Assembly (NCBI RefSeq): GCF_039544205.1
Contig: NZ_BAABLF010000029.1
Span: 69,123-133,122, forward strand
Source: Ferrimonas gelatinilytica
Lineage (GTDB): Bacteria > Pseudomonadota > Gammaproteobacteria > Enterobacterales > Shewanellaceae
Direction of reading: 5' to 3'
DNA: 64,000 nt
A program made the translations under genes and the position numbers. A model generated the notes under the pieces. The model did not search any database. It worked only from the letters and a program-made list of their open reading frames with translations, and was not told the DNA's origin. Below are positions 35,530 through 44,862 of this stretch, piece by piece (the first letter of the stretch is position 1; every line of letters starts with the position of its first letter).

Positions 35530-37875
35530 TCAGTGCAATAAGCGGCGGCAGATCGCCACCAGATCGGATTGAACCGCCGCCGCGGTCACCTCCCGGCCGG
35601 CGCCGGGTCCCTGGATCACCAACCCCTCGGGGTAGTGAAGGCTGCGCAAAAGAAACTGATTGTCTCCCGGTGGCAGGCTGGCGAAGGGGTGATCCGGCGC
35701 CACGGACGCCAGTCCCACGCGAGCCTGCAGGCGATCCCCCTCGACCGCCAGCGAGGCGGTGTAGCGCAGGGTCTCCCCCCGTGCTGAAGCTGCCGCCAAC
35801 GCCTCAGTCATGGGCTGGTCCAACTCCTCGACCCGCTGCAGAAACTCGCTATCACTGACCCCTTGCAACGCCTCCGGGACCAAGGTCTCCAGCCCGACCT
35901 GCGCCAGCTCCAGCTCCAGTCCGAGCTCCCGGGCCAGGATCAGCAGTTTGCGCTGCATGTCGATGCCCCCGAGATCTTCCCTTGGGTCCGGTTCGGTCAG
36001 GCCGCGCTCCCGCGCTTCCAGCACCAGTCGTGAGAAGGGCTTGGCACCGTCGTAATGGTGAAAAAGCCAGCTCAGGGTGCCGGAAAACACCCCGTCGATG
36101 CGCTGCACCCGGTCCCCGCCCCGCTTGAGATCATCGATGGCGTAAAACACCGGCAGGCCCGCCCCCACGGTGGCGTTGTAGCGCCAGTAAAGATGCCGCT
36201 GGGCCACCGCCTGCTTCAATTCATGGTAAAAGGCCTGACTGCCGCTGCCCGCCTGCTTGTTGGCGGAGATCAGGTGGATCCCCTGGGCCAGCAGCTGCGG
36301 GTAGGCCTGGGCCAGGGTTTCGCTGGCGGTGATATCCAGTAGGATCAGCTCATCCAGCGGCAGTGCTGACGCCTGTTCAATAAGTTGTGGCAGCCGGTAG
36401 GGGCGAGCTTCGGCATCGAAGCGGGGTTGCCACTGGGCCGGTTCTATCCCCTCCGGGGCCAGCAGTGCCTCCTCTCGGCCCAGCACCGCCACCAGCATCA
36501 ACTCGGCCTCCAGCTCATCGCTGATCCGGCGCTGGTAGTGGGCAAACTGCTGCAGCCAGGCGGCACCGATGTTGCCCTTGCCTGCCACCAGTAGACCGAT
36601 CTTCTTCATCGGACCGGCGCAGCGACGATGCACCCGGCCGGTCAGGTCCGCCACTTCATCGCTGGGCACCAGGGTGATCAGCGCCAAGGGCTCCCTGCGC
36701 AGTGGCCAGGCCCGCCGGCCAAGCAGACGGGCAAAGGCCCCGGCCAGGCGACCGGCGTGGCGGCTGATCAGCGCCACCATGCCCCACCCCCGCTCACTGG
36801 ATACGGGCGCGCCCAGCCACTCCACCAGGGCGACCTGGGTCGCCTCGGCCAGCTCTTCGGTCACCACCAGAGCATTGCGCTGGGGATAACAGGCCAGCGG
36901 GGCCAGGCCACTGGCCTGGAGGTGTTCGATGGCCGAATCGAGCCGCCCCTCGGGGCAGTAGAGCACCACCACGGCATCCAGGCTGGTGATCACCGGCTCT
37001 GCCCGGGCGCCCTCGGCCAGGATCCGGGTATAGGGCTGCTCCGGAGTGAAGCTAGAGCGCACATGCAGGGCCATGGCATGGTCTTTAAGCGGCTGCAATG
37101 TGCGGCTGTGCAGCACCGGCGATCCCAGCCTGGCCAGAGTGTCGGCCTCCGCCAGAGACAGTTCCGCCTGCAGGCGGGCATCCTGCAGCCGGTTGGGATC
37201 CGCGTTGAACACCCCCTGGACGTCACTCCAGATAGTGATCAGGTCCACCCGCGCCAGCGCCCCGATCACCGTGGCACTGTAATCGGAACCGTTACGTCCG
37301 AGCAGCACGCTCTGTCCGTGGCCATCGTTGGCCACAAAGCCGGTGATCACGATCCGGGTGTCCGGACTCTGGGCCAGGAAGCGGTTCAGTCGATCACGGC
37401 TACTGGCGTAATCCGGGGCACGGTCTGCCCCCACCAGGAGGAACTGGCGTGCATCCAGCGCCTGGGCTTTCACCCCCAGCTGGCCCAGCAGTGCCGCCAG
37501 CAGTCGGGAGGACCACACCTCGCCCAAAGCCTGGATCTCGGCGCCATGACGGTTTGGGGCCCCCAGCCAGTGTCGCAGGGTCGCCAGGTCATCGTTGAAC
37601 TGGGCCAGGATCGTCTCCGCCTCGGGCCCCAGCAGCAAACGGCGGATCAGCCCCTGCTGAAACTCCGTCAGTTGCGCCAGTTCGTTACTGAACTCGCGAT
37701 GTTGCCGAGCCCGTTCCAGCAGGCTGATCAAAGCATTGGTGGTCTTACCGGCGGCGGAGACCACCACCAGATCATCGCTGTGTCCCTGGGTTAACAGGAT
37801 ATGGGCGACGCGGCGGTAGCAGTCGGCATCCGCCAGGCTGCTGCCACCAAATTTGTGCAAGGTGCGACGTGACAC
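35530..37875 (-). CDS. metL: Bifunctional aspartokinase/homoserine dehydrogenase II
   Basis: A 781-residue fusion (E. coli MetL 810). Residues 1 to about 420 form the aspartokinase: KFGGSSLAD at residue 7, LGRNGSDYSATVIGALA in the nucleotide region. Residue 423 onward is the homoserine dehydrogenase with the dinucleotide-binding GKGNIGAAWL, SANKQAGSGS and the catalytic-region YNATVGAGLPVF and GVFSGTLSWLF. It makes aspartyl phosphate and reduces aspartate semialdehyde to homoserine on the way to methionine. Start is GTG at 37875 with GGGAG seven bases upstream; about 56 further in-frame codons overlap metB and are not used. The MetJ operon context favours MetL over ThrA. Confidence 0.94.
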   Translation of the reverse strand: MSRRTLHKFGGSSLADADCYRRVAHILLTQGHSDDLVVVSAAGKTTNALISLLERARQHREFSNELAQLTEFQQGLIRRLLLGPEAETILAQFNDDLATLRHWLGAPNRHGAEIQALGEVWSSRLLAALLGQLGVKAQALDARQFLLVGADRAPDYASSRDRLNRFLAQSPDTRIVITGFVANDGHGQSVLLGRNGSDYSATVIGALARVDLITIWSDVQGVFNADPNRLQDARLQAELSLAEADTLARLGSPVLHSRTLQPLKDHAMALHVRSSFTPEQPYTRILAEGARAEPVITSLDAVVVLYCPEGRLDSAIEHLQASGLAPLACYPQRNALVVTEELAEATQVALVEWLGAPVSSERGWGMVALISRHAGRLAGAFARLLGRRAWPLRREPLALITLVPSDEVADLTGRVHRRCAGPMKKIGLLVAGKGNIGAAWLQQFAHYQRRISDELEAELMLVAVLGREEALLAPEGIEPAQWQPRFDAEARPYRLPQLIEQASALPLDELILLDITASETLAQAYPQLLAQGIHLISANKQAGSGSQAFYHELKQAVAQRHLYWRYNATVGAGLPVFYAIDDLKRGGDRVQRIDGVFSGTLSWLFHHYDGAKPFSRLVLEARERGLTEPDPREDLGGIDMQRKLLILARELGLELELAQVGLETLVPEALQGVSDSEFLQRVEELDQPMTEALAAASARGETLRYTASLAVEGDRLQARVGLASVAPDHPFASLPPGDNQFLLRSLHYPEGLVIQGPGAGREVTAAAVQSDLVAICRRLLH

Positions 37876-37924
37876 GCTGTGGCTCCCTTCCTTAAGTTCC
37901 GACCGGGTTCGCTGGCGATGAGGC

Positions 37925-39070
37925 TCAGCCCAACGCCTGTTGCAGATCCACCAGCAGGTCCTGGGGATCCTCGATGCCGACGGAGATCCGCAACAGGGTA
38001 GGACCGATCCCCGCCGCCGCCTGCGCTTCATCGGACATGGCACGATGGGTCATGGTCCCCGGGTGGCAGATCAGGGACTCTACCCCGCCCAGGCTCTCCG
38101 CTACGCTGAAGACCCGAAGGCGGGAGAGGAAGGCCTGCACTTCGGTGATACCCCCCTCGAGCTCAAAACTGAGCATGGCGCCAAACCCCTTCTGCTGCCG
38201 CCGGGCCAGGCCATGCTGCGGATGCCCCTCCAGGCCGGGGTAGTAAACGTGACGCACTGCCGGGTGGTCCTGCAGCATCGCCACCACCACCTCGGCATTA
38301 CTCTGGTGCTGCTTCATCCGCAGCGGCAAGGTGCGCAGCCCCCGCAGGGTGAGGTAGCTGTCGAATGCACCGCCAGTCAGCCCCAGGCAGTTGGCCCACC
38401 AGGCCAGCTGCTCCGCCAATTCGGGATCTTTAGTGATCACCGCCCCGCCCACCACATCGGAGTGGCCGTTGATGTACTTGGTGGTGGAGTGCACCACGAT
38501 GTCGGCGCCCAGGCTCAGGGGTTGCTGCAGTACCGGGGAGAGGAAGGTGTTGTCCACCACCACCCAGGCGCCAACGGCCTGGGCCGATGCCGCGATCGCC
38601 TCAATGTCCACCAACCGCATCAGGGGGTTGGAGGGGGTCTCCAGCCACACCATCCTGGGTTTCTGCGCCAGGGCCTGGGCCAGCGCCACCGGATCGGTCT
38701 GGTCCACCACCGCCAGTCGGAAGCCGCCCTTAGCGGCCACGGAGGTAAACAGGCGATAGCTGCCACCGTAGCAGTCGTGGGGGACCACCAAGAGGTCATC
38801 ACGGCCCAGCAGTGCCGTGGCCGTCGTGATGGCGGCCATACCGGTGGCGGTGACCACGGCGCCGACTCCCCCCTCCAGCTTGGCCAAAGCGTCCCCCAAG
38901 GTGCCCCGCGTCGGGTTGCCGCTGCGGGCGTAATCGTATTGGCGCGGCTGACCGAATGACTCGAAGGTGTAGCTGGTGGAGAGGTAGATGGGGGGAACAA
39001 CGGCACCATGCTGCGTGTCGCTCTCAATCCCTTCTCGAGCGGCGATGGTGGCAAGCTGAGGCTGGCTCAT
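37925..39070 (-). CDS. metB: Cystathionine gamma-synthase
   Basis: A 381-residue PLP enzyme of the Cys/Met metabolism family that joins an O-acyl-homoserine with cysteine to give cystathionine. The PLP lysine is in HSTTKYINGHSDVVGG; other motifs are YARSGNPTR, WLETPSNPL, VVDNTFLSP and SLGGVESLICHPGTMTH. First gene of metB-metL-metF and divergent from metJ across a 180-base region with met boxes. Closely similar paralogues (MetC, MetZ) exist, but the operon and the MetB-like N terminus support this assignment. Confidence 0.93.
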   Translation of the reverse strand: MSQPQLATIAAREGIESDTQHGAVVPPIYLSTSYTFESFGQPRQYDYARSGNPTRGTLGDALAKLEGGVGAVVTATGMAAITTATALLGRDDLLVVPHDCYGGSYRLFTSVAAKGGFRLAVVDQTDPVALAQALAQKPRMVWLETPSNPLMRLVDIEAIAASAQAVGAWVVVDNTFLSPVLQQPLSLGADIVVHSTTKYINGHSDVVGGAVITKDPELAEQLAWWANCLGLTGGAFDSYLTLRGLRTLPLRMKQHQSNAEVVVAMLQDHPAVRHVYYPGLEGHPQHGLARRQQKGFGAMLSFELEGGITEVQAFLSRLRVFSVAESLGGVESLICHPGTMTHRAMSDEAQAAAGIGPTLLRISVGIEDPQDLLVDLQQALG

Positions 39071-39141
39071 GGGTGCATCCTCCGGGTTGACGCATTGACA
39101 ACAATTCGTTCATGTTGGATTAACTTAAACGGCACCAAGAA

Positions 39142-39173
39142 AGGCGTCAAGACGTTTAGCCATCCAAACGTGT
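39142..39173. promoter_or_regulatory. Four tandem met boxes (MetJ operator)
   Basis: Four contiguous 8-bp units AGGCGTCA, AGACGTTT, AGCCATCC, AAACGTGT against the consensus AGACGTCT; the second is the best match (6/8) and the third the weakest. MetJ dimers with S-adenosylmethionine bind such tandem boxes cooperatively. Position between metB and metJ suits control of both. Confidence 0.75.
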
Positions 39174-39193
39174 ATCAGTCAAGATGGCGACCA

Positions 39194-39221
39194 TTGACTC
39201 TCTCTGCCATGAGTTTAAAAT
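39194..39221 (+). promoter_or_regulatory. Likely metJ promoter
   Basis: TTGACT (39194-39199) and TAAAAT (39216-39221) with a 16-base spacer, 33 bases before the metJ start codon and just downstream of the met boxes. Confidence 0.55.
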
Positions 39222-39253
39222 TGCTCCCGTTATCATGACTTATAGGTGCATCG

Positions 39254-39574
39254 ATGAGTATCGAGTGGAACGGCGACTACATCAGTCCGTACGCAGAACA
39301 CGGCAAGAAAAATGAGCAGGTCAAGAAGATCACCGTCTCCATCCCGCTCAAAGTGCTGAAGATCCTCACCGACGAACGCACCCGCCGCCAGGTCAACAAC
39401 CTGCGTCATGCCACCAACAGCGAACTGCTGTGCGAAGCATTCCTGCACGCCTACACCGGCCAGCCGCTGCCCTCAGACGAGGACCTGCGCAAAGACCAGC
39501 CGGACAATATCCCGGCTGCGGCCCGTGAGATCATGCTCTCGCTGGGAATTGATCCGGAACAGTTGGACGACTGA
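39254..39574 (+). CDS. metJ: Methionine regulon repressor MetJ
   Basis: A 106-residue ribbon-helix-helix repressor that uses S-adenosylmethionine as corepressor. The DNA-binding strand KKITVSIPLKVLKIL and the helix RRQVNNLRHATNSELLCEAFLHAYTGQPLP are nearly as in E. coli MetJ (105 residues). ATG has AGGTG five bases upstream. Divergent from metB and autoregulated through the met boxes, as in enterics. A clear terminator follows. Confidence 0.97.
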   Translation: MSIEWNGDYISPYAEHGKKNEQVKKITVSIPLKVLKILTDERTRRQVNNLRHATNSELLCEAFLHAYTGQPLPSDEDLRKDQPDNIPAAAREIMLSLGIDPEQLDD

Positions 39575-39589
39575 GTCTGGTTCCCTCTG

Positions 39590-39617
39590 GAAAGCCTGCC
39601 TCACGGCGGGCTTTTTG
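39590..39617 (+). terminator. Intrinsic terminator after metJ
   Basis: Stem AAAGCCTGCC / GGCGGGCTTT with loop TCAC (one mismatch), followed by TTTTTG; 15 bases past the stop codon. Confidence 0.8.
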
Positions 39618-39644
39618 TTGTCTCCTGGCTGACTCGGGAAGCCC

Positions 39645-40379
39645 ATGCTCCTCTCCTTCGAACTGCTGTTGATCTGGCTGATTGTCCTGCTTGGCGCCCT
39701 GGTACAAAGTGCCATCGGCTTTGGCCTGGCGGTGGTGATCACGCCGCTGCTGTTCCTGATCGATCCCAGTTGGGTACCGGGACCCATCATCATGATGGGC
39801 CTGCTGGTCTCCCTCTTTACCCTGCTGCGCACCGGCGTACGCTTCGAGCTGGGGATACTGGCGCCAGCGCTGCTGGGCCGCCTGCCCGGGGGGATCCTCG
39901 GCACCTGGCTGCTGTTGGTGGCCTCCGCCCACTGGCTGGGGCTGGGGATCGGCCTGATCGTCCTACTGGCGGTGTGGCTGACCCACCACAGGTACAGCTT
40001 GGCGCTGAGCCGCACCAACCTGTTCGGGGCTGGCATCGTCTCCGGGGTCTTCGCCGCCATCTCCGCCATGGGGGGACCCCCCCTGGCTCTGCTGCTCAAT
40101 AATCACCGCTCCGCCGCCGCCCTGCGCCATACCCTGGCGGGGTTCTTCGTCTTCAGTGCGGCTCTCTCCCTGCTGCTTTTGATACTGGCCGGTGCCTTCG
40201 GCTGGGACGACTTCTGGCGCGGGGTGTGGTTGATCCCCCCTGTGGTGGTGGGCTTCCTGCTGGGGGACAAACTGGTCACCTTGGTGGCGCCGGAGCGGCT
40301 GAAAAACGCCACTCTGACCCTCTGCGGCGGCGCTGGCCTGCTGCTGATCTTCCGCTCTCTGACCGCCCTCCTGCCCTGA
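39645..40379 (+). CDS. TSUP/TauE-SafE family permease
   Basis: A 244-residue membrane protein with about seven or eight helices and the family start GALVQSAIGFGLAVVITPLL plus a repeat-like second half with FAAISAMGGPPLALLL. TSUP proteins move small organic or inorganic sulfur anions (sulfite, sulfoacetate, thiosulfate, taurine breakdown products). The position behind metJ hints at sulfur metabolism, but a promoter separate from metJ is likely because of the terminator in between. The ATG has GGGAAG three bases upstream. Confidence 0.85.
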   Translation: MLLSFELLLIWLIVLLGALVQSAIGFGLAVVITPLLFLIDPSWVPGPIIMMGLLVSLFTLLRTGVRFELGILAPALLGRLPGGILGTWLLLVASAHWLGLGIGLIVLLAVWLTHHRYSLALSRTNLFGAGIVSGVFAAISAMGGPPLALLLNNHRSAAALRHTLAGFFVFSAALSLLLLILAGAFGWDDFWRGVWLIPPVVVGFLLGDKLVTLVAPERLKNATLTLCGGAGLLLIFRSLTALLP

Positions 40380-40424
40380 ACGACGACTCCTCCCGGGACA
40401 CACCCGAGCTTGGGAGCAGGAGAC

Positions 40425-40466
40425 AGGTTCCGAGTTCCTAGGATCTAGGATCTAGGAACTCGTATC
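40425..40466. repeat. CTAGGATCTAGGAACT-type palindromic repeat
   Basis: A stretch rich in TTCCTAGGATCTAGGATCTAGG units. Related but not identical stretches lie at 13915-13960, 14028-14062, 21709-21750, 30623-30645 and 32229-32262, always between genes. Confidence 0.5.
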
Positions 40467-40490
40467 ACTGTGCCCCAAAGTCCGCAGATA

Positions 40491-40516
40491 CAAGAAAGCC
40501 CGCACAGTGGCGGGCT
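40491..40516 (-). terminator. Terminator after the malic enzyme gene
   Basis: Stem AGCCCGC / GCGGGCT (40497-40503 with 40510-40516), followed on the minus strand by TTCTTGT; 22 bases after the stop codon. Confidence 0.75.
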
Positions 40517-40537
40517 CGGTAGGGACTGGGCAGAGCC

Positions 40538-41791
40538 TCAGCAGGCGTCCGAAAGGTACCCATCCGGCAGGGTGTCAATACCGGCGACACCGGAGTCGAT
40601 AGCGGCCTGGGCCACGGCGCGGGCGATGCGCGGCAGCAGACGGCCATCAACCGGCTTGGGCAGCACGTAATCCGGGCCGAAGCTCATCCCCTCACTGCCA
40701 TACGCGTCCAGCACGTTCTGCGGCACCGGCTCCTTGGCCAGGCTGCGCAGTGCCTCCACCGCCGCTACTTTCATGGCGTCGTTGATGGCGCTGGCCCGCA
40801 CATCCAAGGCTCCCCGGAAGATGAACGGGAAACAGAGCACGTTGTTGACCTGGTTGGGGTAATCACTGCGACCGGTACCCATGATCACGTCCGGGCGCAC
40901 CGAGCGCGCCAGCTCAGGCTTGATCTCCGGGTCCGGATTGGAGCAGGCAAAGATCACCGGCTTGTCCGCCATCAGGGCGACATCCTCGGCACTGAGCAGG
41001 TCCGGCCCGGAGACACCGACAAACACGTCCGCATCGGCGATCACGTCCTGCAGCGTGCGCTTGTCGGTGTTGTTGGCGAACAGCTTCTTGTACTCATTGA
41101 GGTCATCGCGCCGGGTGTGGATCACCCCGTTGCGATCCAGCATGTAGATCTTCTCGCGCATGGCACCGCACTTGATCAGCAGCTCCATGCAGGCGATGGC
41201 CGCCGCACCGGCCCCAAGACAGACGATGGTGCTATCGCACAGCTCTTTACCTTGGATCTCCAGCGCGTTGAGCAGGCCGGCGGCGGTAACGATGGCGGTA
41301 CCATGCTGGTCATCATGGAATACCGGGATCTGGCAACGCTCCACCAACTGACGCTCGATCTCGAAACATTCCGGCGCCCGGATATCCTCCAGGTTGATGC
41401 CACCGAAGGTGTCGGCAATGTTCGCCACGGTATCGATGAACTCCTCCGGTGTGCGGTGCTTCACCTCGATGTCGATGGAGTCGATATTGGCAAAACGCTT
41501 GAACAGCAGGGCCTTGCCCTCCATGACTGGCTTGGATGCCAGCGGCCCGAGATTCCCCAAGCCCAGGATGGCGGTGCCATTGCTGATCACCGCCACCAGG
41601 TTGCCCTTGTTGGTATAGCGGTAGGCGTCGTCAGGGTTGGCGGCGATCTCCCGTACCGGCTCCGCCACGCCCGGACTGTAGGCCAAGGCGAGGTCGTGGG
41701 CGGTTTCCGCCGGTTTGGTCAGGGCGATGCTGATCTTCCCGGGGACAGGTTGGGCATGGTATTCGAGAGCTTGTTCGCGCAGGTCGGTCAT
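40538..41791 (-). CDS. NADP-dependent malic enzyme, short form
   Basis: A 417-residue malic enzyme that decarboxylates malate to pyruvate and yields NAD(P)H. Motifs: LAYSPGVAEPV, YTNKGNLVAVISNGTAILGLGNLG, the catalytic Lys in KPVMEGKALLFK, metal-binding VFHDDQHGTAIV and the nucleotide-binding CLGAGAAAIA. The phosphotransacetylase-like C-terminal domain of the long MaeB form is absent, as in Pseudomonas-type enzymes of about 420 residues. Start MTDLREQALEYHAQ at 41791; 17 additional in-frame codons are not conserved. Single gene upstream of rpmE in the same orientation, separated by about 350 bases. Confidence 0.92.
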   Translation of the reverse strand: MTDLREQALEYHAQPVPGKISIALTKPAETAHDLALAYSPGVAEPVREIAANPDDAYRYTNKGNLVAVISNGTAILGLGNLGPLASKPVMEGKALLFKRFANIDSIDIEVKHRTPEEFIDTVANIADTFGGINLEDIRAPECFEIERQLVERCQIPVFHDDQHGTAIVTAAGLLNALEIQGKELCDSTIVCLGAGAAAIACMELLIKCGAMREKIYMLDRNGVIHTRRDDLNEYKKLFANNTDKRTLQDVIADADVFVGVSGPDLLSAEDVALMADKPVIFACSNPDPEIKPELARSVRPDVIMGTGRSDYPNQVNNVLCFPFIFRGALDVRASAINDAMKVAAVEALRSLAKEPVPQNVLDAYGSEGMSFGPDYVLPKPVDGRLLPRIARAVAQAAIDSGVAGIDTLPDGYLSDAC

Positions 41792-41842
41792 GATGAGTTC
41801 TTCTAGCAAGCGGGTAAAAAAGGGAGGAGGCGGGCCAAACAT

Positions 41843-42090
41843 ACCGCCTTACCTCGCAGTTACGGGAACGATTATCAAGCTTTCACATCACAATGTGAAA
41901 TATCGATAACCGATAAAACCATCCCCTTAAGATGCGAGATCCCGCGGGTCAAAACTACCGAGGGGGATCACAAGAACCGGAGTCGAACCGGTAAAAAGCG
42001 GCACAAAGGGCAGAAGAAACAGAAGGAGGGGCCGGCGGGCCAGCGCCCGGGGAGAACGCAAGGGGCAGAGTCGAGTGGGAAGCCCCAAAA
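41843..42090. other. Spacer between malic enzyme and rpmE
   Basis: About 250 bases without a gene. At 41976-41992 the minus strand reads ACCGG-TTCGACT-CCGGT, the form of a tRNA T-arm, but no matching acceptor, D or anticodon arm is found, so no tRNA is called. Confidence 0.4.
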
Positions 42091-42126
42091 AAGCACAAAA
42101 AAGAAGGGGCGCCCGTGGGCGCCCCT
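42091..42126 (-). terminator. Terminator after rpmE
   Basis: Stem GGGGCGCCC / GGGCGCCCC (42106-42114 with 42117-42125), followed on the minus strand by TTCTTTTTTG; 20 bases after the stop codon. Confidence 0.85.
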
Positions 42127-42146
42127 CTTCGAGTCGTGACTCGCGC

Positions 42147-42362
42147 TTACTTCTTGGTAGACAGCGCGCCGAAACGGCTCTTGAACTTCTCAACACGACC
42201 GCCGGTGTCATGCACCTTCTGCTTGCCGGTGTAGAACGGGTGGCACTCAGAGCACACATCCAGGTGGATGTCTTTAGCAACGGTGGAGCGGGTCTTGATC
42301 ACGTTACCGCAAGAGCAGTTCGCAGTGATCTCTACGTAGTTCGGATGGATATCTTGTTTCAT
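42147..42362 (-). CDS. rpmE: 50S ribosomal protein L31 (zinc-binding form)
   Basis: A 71-residue L31 of the C+ type. Four cysteines at 16, 18, 37 and 40 (CSCG, CSECH) match the E. coli zinc-binding positions. Sequence MKQDIHPNYVEITANCSCGN is characteristic. The ATG at 42362 has GAGG six bases upstream. It is divergent from priA, as in E. coli, and has its own promoter and strong terminator. C+ forms are often replaced by a zinc-free paralogue under zinc starvation; none is seen in this window. Confidence 0.97.
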   Translation of the reverse strand: MKQDIHPNYVEITANCSCGNVIKTRSTVAKDIHLDVCSECHPFYTGKQKVHDTGGRVEKFKSRFGALSTKK

Positions 42363-42446
42363 GGGAAACCTCAATTAAGGCCGTGTCGCTATCCGATTCA
42401 AAGCCGGACACCACACGTAGTTACACACAGGTTTAGGGCGCGCAAT

Positions 42447-42474
42447 GTTATAGCAATCCCCAGGGCGGGGCAAG
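42447..42474 (-). promoter_or_regulatory. Likely rpmE promoter
   Basis: On the minus strand TATAAC (42447-42452), preceded by TG-C as an extended -10, with CTTGCC (42469-42474) 16 bases upstream; 85 bases before the rpmE start codon. Confidence 0.5.
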
Positions 42475-42582
42475 ACACACTGTCGAATTAATGCACCGCC
42501 GGCATACCGCATGTCACGGGACGCTGACGCCACGCCCTGCACTTTGATAGGGTAGTCAAGACCCTGCCAACTGTGAGCCAAC

Positions 42583-44778
42583 GTGTTTATTCAAGTCGCC
42601 CTGCCCGTTCCCCTGCCACGCCTGTTCAGCTACCTCGCCCAGGAGGGTGCGCCTCTGCCGGCAATCGGGGCCCGTGTCCGGGTTCCCTTCGGCCAGCGGC
42701 ACCAGATCGGCTTCGTGGTGGCGATAAGCGATCACTGCGATCTGCCCGCCGGCAAGCTCAAGCCGATCACCGAGGTGCTGGATACGGACTGTTTGCTGCC
42801 CCCATTTATGTGGAAGCTGGCTCGAATGGCGAGCCGCTACTACCTGTCACCTCTGGGCATGGTGCTGCCACAGCTGCTGCCGGTGAAACTGCGCAAGGGC
42901 GAGCCCAGCGCACCGACCCCGCAGACCCAGTGGCAGCTGACCGAAGCGGGTCGGACTCAGGACCCAAATCAACTGAAACAGGCCCACCAACAGGCGCGGA
43001 TACTGTCCTACCTTCACAGCCGGGGTTACCTGGAGGATGAGCGTGTCGGCGAGCTGGAGTTCAGCCGCCCCTCGCTAAAGGCGCTGGCGGGCAAAGGGCT
43101 GATCGAGAGCCGGACCGAAGCCCCGCTACTGACGAAGCAGTGGCAGGACGACTTCGAGCTGGGCGAGCGCCCGCCGACCCTCAATACCGAGCAGGCGGTG
43201 GCCGTCACCGCCATCAATCAGAGTGAGGGCTTTGCCCCCTTCCTGCTCGATGGGGTGACCGGTTCCGGCAAGACCGAGGTTTACCTGACGGCGATGGAGA
43301 AGGTTCTGCGAGCCGGCAAACGGGTGCTGGTTCTGGTACCGGAGATCGGCCTGACCCCCCAGACCATCGCCCGCTTCCGCCGTCGTTTCCCCCTGCCGAT
43401 GGAGGTGCTGCACTCCGGAGTCAATGACAACGAGCGGCTGGCCAGTTGGCAGCGGGCCAAGGCCGGTGCCAGCGCCATTGTGTTGGGGACACGGTCGGCG
43501 CTCTTTACCCCACTGCCGGACCTGGGTTTGATCGTCATCGACGAGGAGCATGACGCCAGTTTCAAGCAGCAGGAGGGGTTTCGTTACCACGGTCGGGATC
43601 TGGCAGTAATGAGGGCCCAACTGGAGGGCGTCCCCATTGTTCTGGGCAGTGCGACCCCCTCCCTGGAAACCCTGAACAACGTCACTGTGGGACGCTATCG
43701 CCACCTACAATTGAGCCAGCGGGCGGGCCTGGGTCGACCGGTTAAGCAGATCCTGCAGGACATTCGACACCTGCAACTGGATGCGGGACTGTCGCCGCCG
43801 CTGATCGAGCGCATCCGCCAGCACCTTGCATCCGGTAACCAGGTGATGCTCTTCCTCAACCGCCGTGGGTTTGCCCCGGCGCTGCTCTGCCACGAGTGCG
43901 GCCACCTGCACGAATGCCAGCGCTGCGACGCCTTTTACACGGTGCACCAGAGTGCCAACATGGTGATGTGTCACCACTGCGGCAGCCAGCGGGGCTTGCC
44001 GCGTCAGTGCCCCGACTGCGGTTCGACCCAGCTCTTTACCCGCGGGGTGGGCACCGAGCAGCTGGAGGGGGCGCTGGAGCGTCTGTTTCCCGGCTACCCC
44101 TCGGTGCGAATTGACCGCGACAGCACCAGCCGAAAAGGCAGTCTGGAGGCCAAGCTGGAGCAGATAAGAAGTGGTGAAGCCAAGATCCTGGTGGGCACCC
44201 AGATGCTGGCCAAGGGACACCACTTCCCCGATGTCACCCTGGTGGCGATCCTGGACGTAGACTCCGCCCTGTTCAGCGCCGATTTTCGTGCCGCCGAACG
44301 CCTGGCCCAGCTCTATGTCCAGGTGGCCGGTCGGGCTGGCCGGGCCAGCAAGGCCGGAGAGGTAGTGCTGCAGACCCATCAGCCGGAGCACCCGCTGCTG
44401 CACCAACTGATGGGGGCCGGCTACCCGGCCTTCGCCCGGGACGCCCTGACCGAGCGTCAGCAGGCACAACTGCCGCCCCACTGGCAGATGGCGATTCTGC
44501 GCAGCGAGTCCCATCAGGGTGAGGTCGCCCGGGGGTTCATCGCCCGTGCCAAGGAGACTCTGCAGGGGCTGGCTCACCCCGGGGTACAGATGATCGGCCC
44601 GATGCCCGCTCCCCTGGAGCGCAAGGCGGGCAAGTTCCGCTTCCAGGCGCTGATCCTGGCACCGGATCGCCCCACCCTGCAACGGGCTCTGGACGACTGG
44701 CTGCCCCAGTTACAAACCGCAGAGCCGGATCGGCGCTGCCGCTGGCACCTGGAGCGGGATCCCCAAGATCTCCTGTAG
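42583..44778 (+). CDS. priA: Primosomal replication restart helicase PriA
   Basis: A 731-residue superfamily 2 helicase, matching E. coli PriA (732). It has the N-terminal 3'-DNA-binding domain (VALPVPLPRLFSYL), Walker A GVTGSGKTEVYL, DEEHDASFKQQ as motif II, GSATPSLET as motif III, and eight zinc-binding cysteines in CHECGHLHECQRC...CHHCGS...CPDCGS. It reloads the replisome at repaired forks. Start is GTG at 42583 with only a weak ribosome site. Divergent from rpmE and followed by argS after about 85 bases. Confidence 0.96.
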   Translation: MFIQVALPVPLPRLFSYLAQEGAPLPAIGARVRVPFGQRHQIGFVVAISDHCDLPAGKLKPITEVLDTDCLLPPFMWKLARMASRYYLSPLGMVLPQLLPVKLRKGEPSAPTPQTQWQLTEAGRTQDPNQLKQAHQQARILSYLHSRGYLEDERVGELEFSRPSLKALAGKGLIESRTEAPLLTKQWQDDFELGERPPTLNTEQAVAVTAINQSEGFAPFLLDGVTGSGKTEVYLTAMEKVLRAGKRVLVLVPEIGLTPQTIARFRRRFPLPMEVLHSGVNDNERLASWQRAKAGASAIVLGTRSALFTPLPDLGLIVIDEEHDASFKQQEGFRYHGRDLAVMRAQLEGVPIVLGSATPSLETLNNVTVGRYRHLQLSQRAGLGRPVKQILQDIRHLQLDAGLSPPLIERIRQHLASGNQVMLFLNRRGFAPALLCHECGHLHECQRCDAFYTVHQSANMVMCHHCGSQRGLPRQCPDCGSTQLFTRGVGTEQLEGALERLFPGYPSVRIDRDSTSRKGSLEAKLEQIRSGEAKILVGTQMLAKGHHFPDVTLVAILDVDSALFSADFRAAERLAQLYVQVAGRAGRASKAGEVVLQTHQPEHPLLHQLMGAGYPAFARDALTERQQAQLPPHWQMAILRSESHQGEVARGFIARAKETLQGLAHPGVQMIGPMPAPLERKAGKFRFQALILAPDRPTLQRALDDWLPQLQTAEPDRRCRWHLERDPQDLL

Positions 44779-44862
44779 TTTTTATTATCGGCTCCGGCTA
44801 CACTGTTCGGTTCGAAAACCGCCGTGTTCGGTCTATTTCTTAACGCTTTTTTTGGTGCAGTG

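Noticed and set aside
36628..37794. A 388-codon plus-strand frame opposite metL
   Set aside because: Antisense shadow of a well-conserved enzyme gene.
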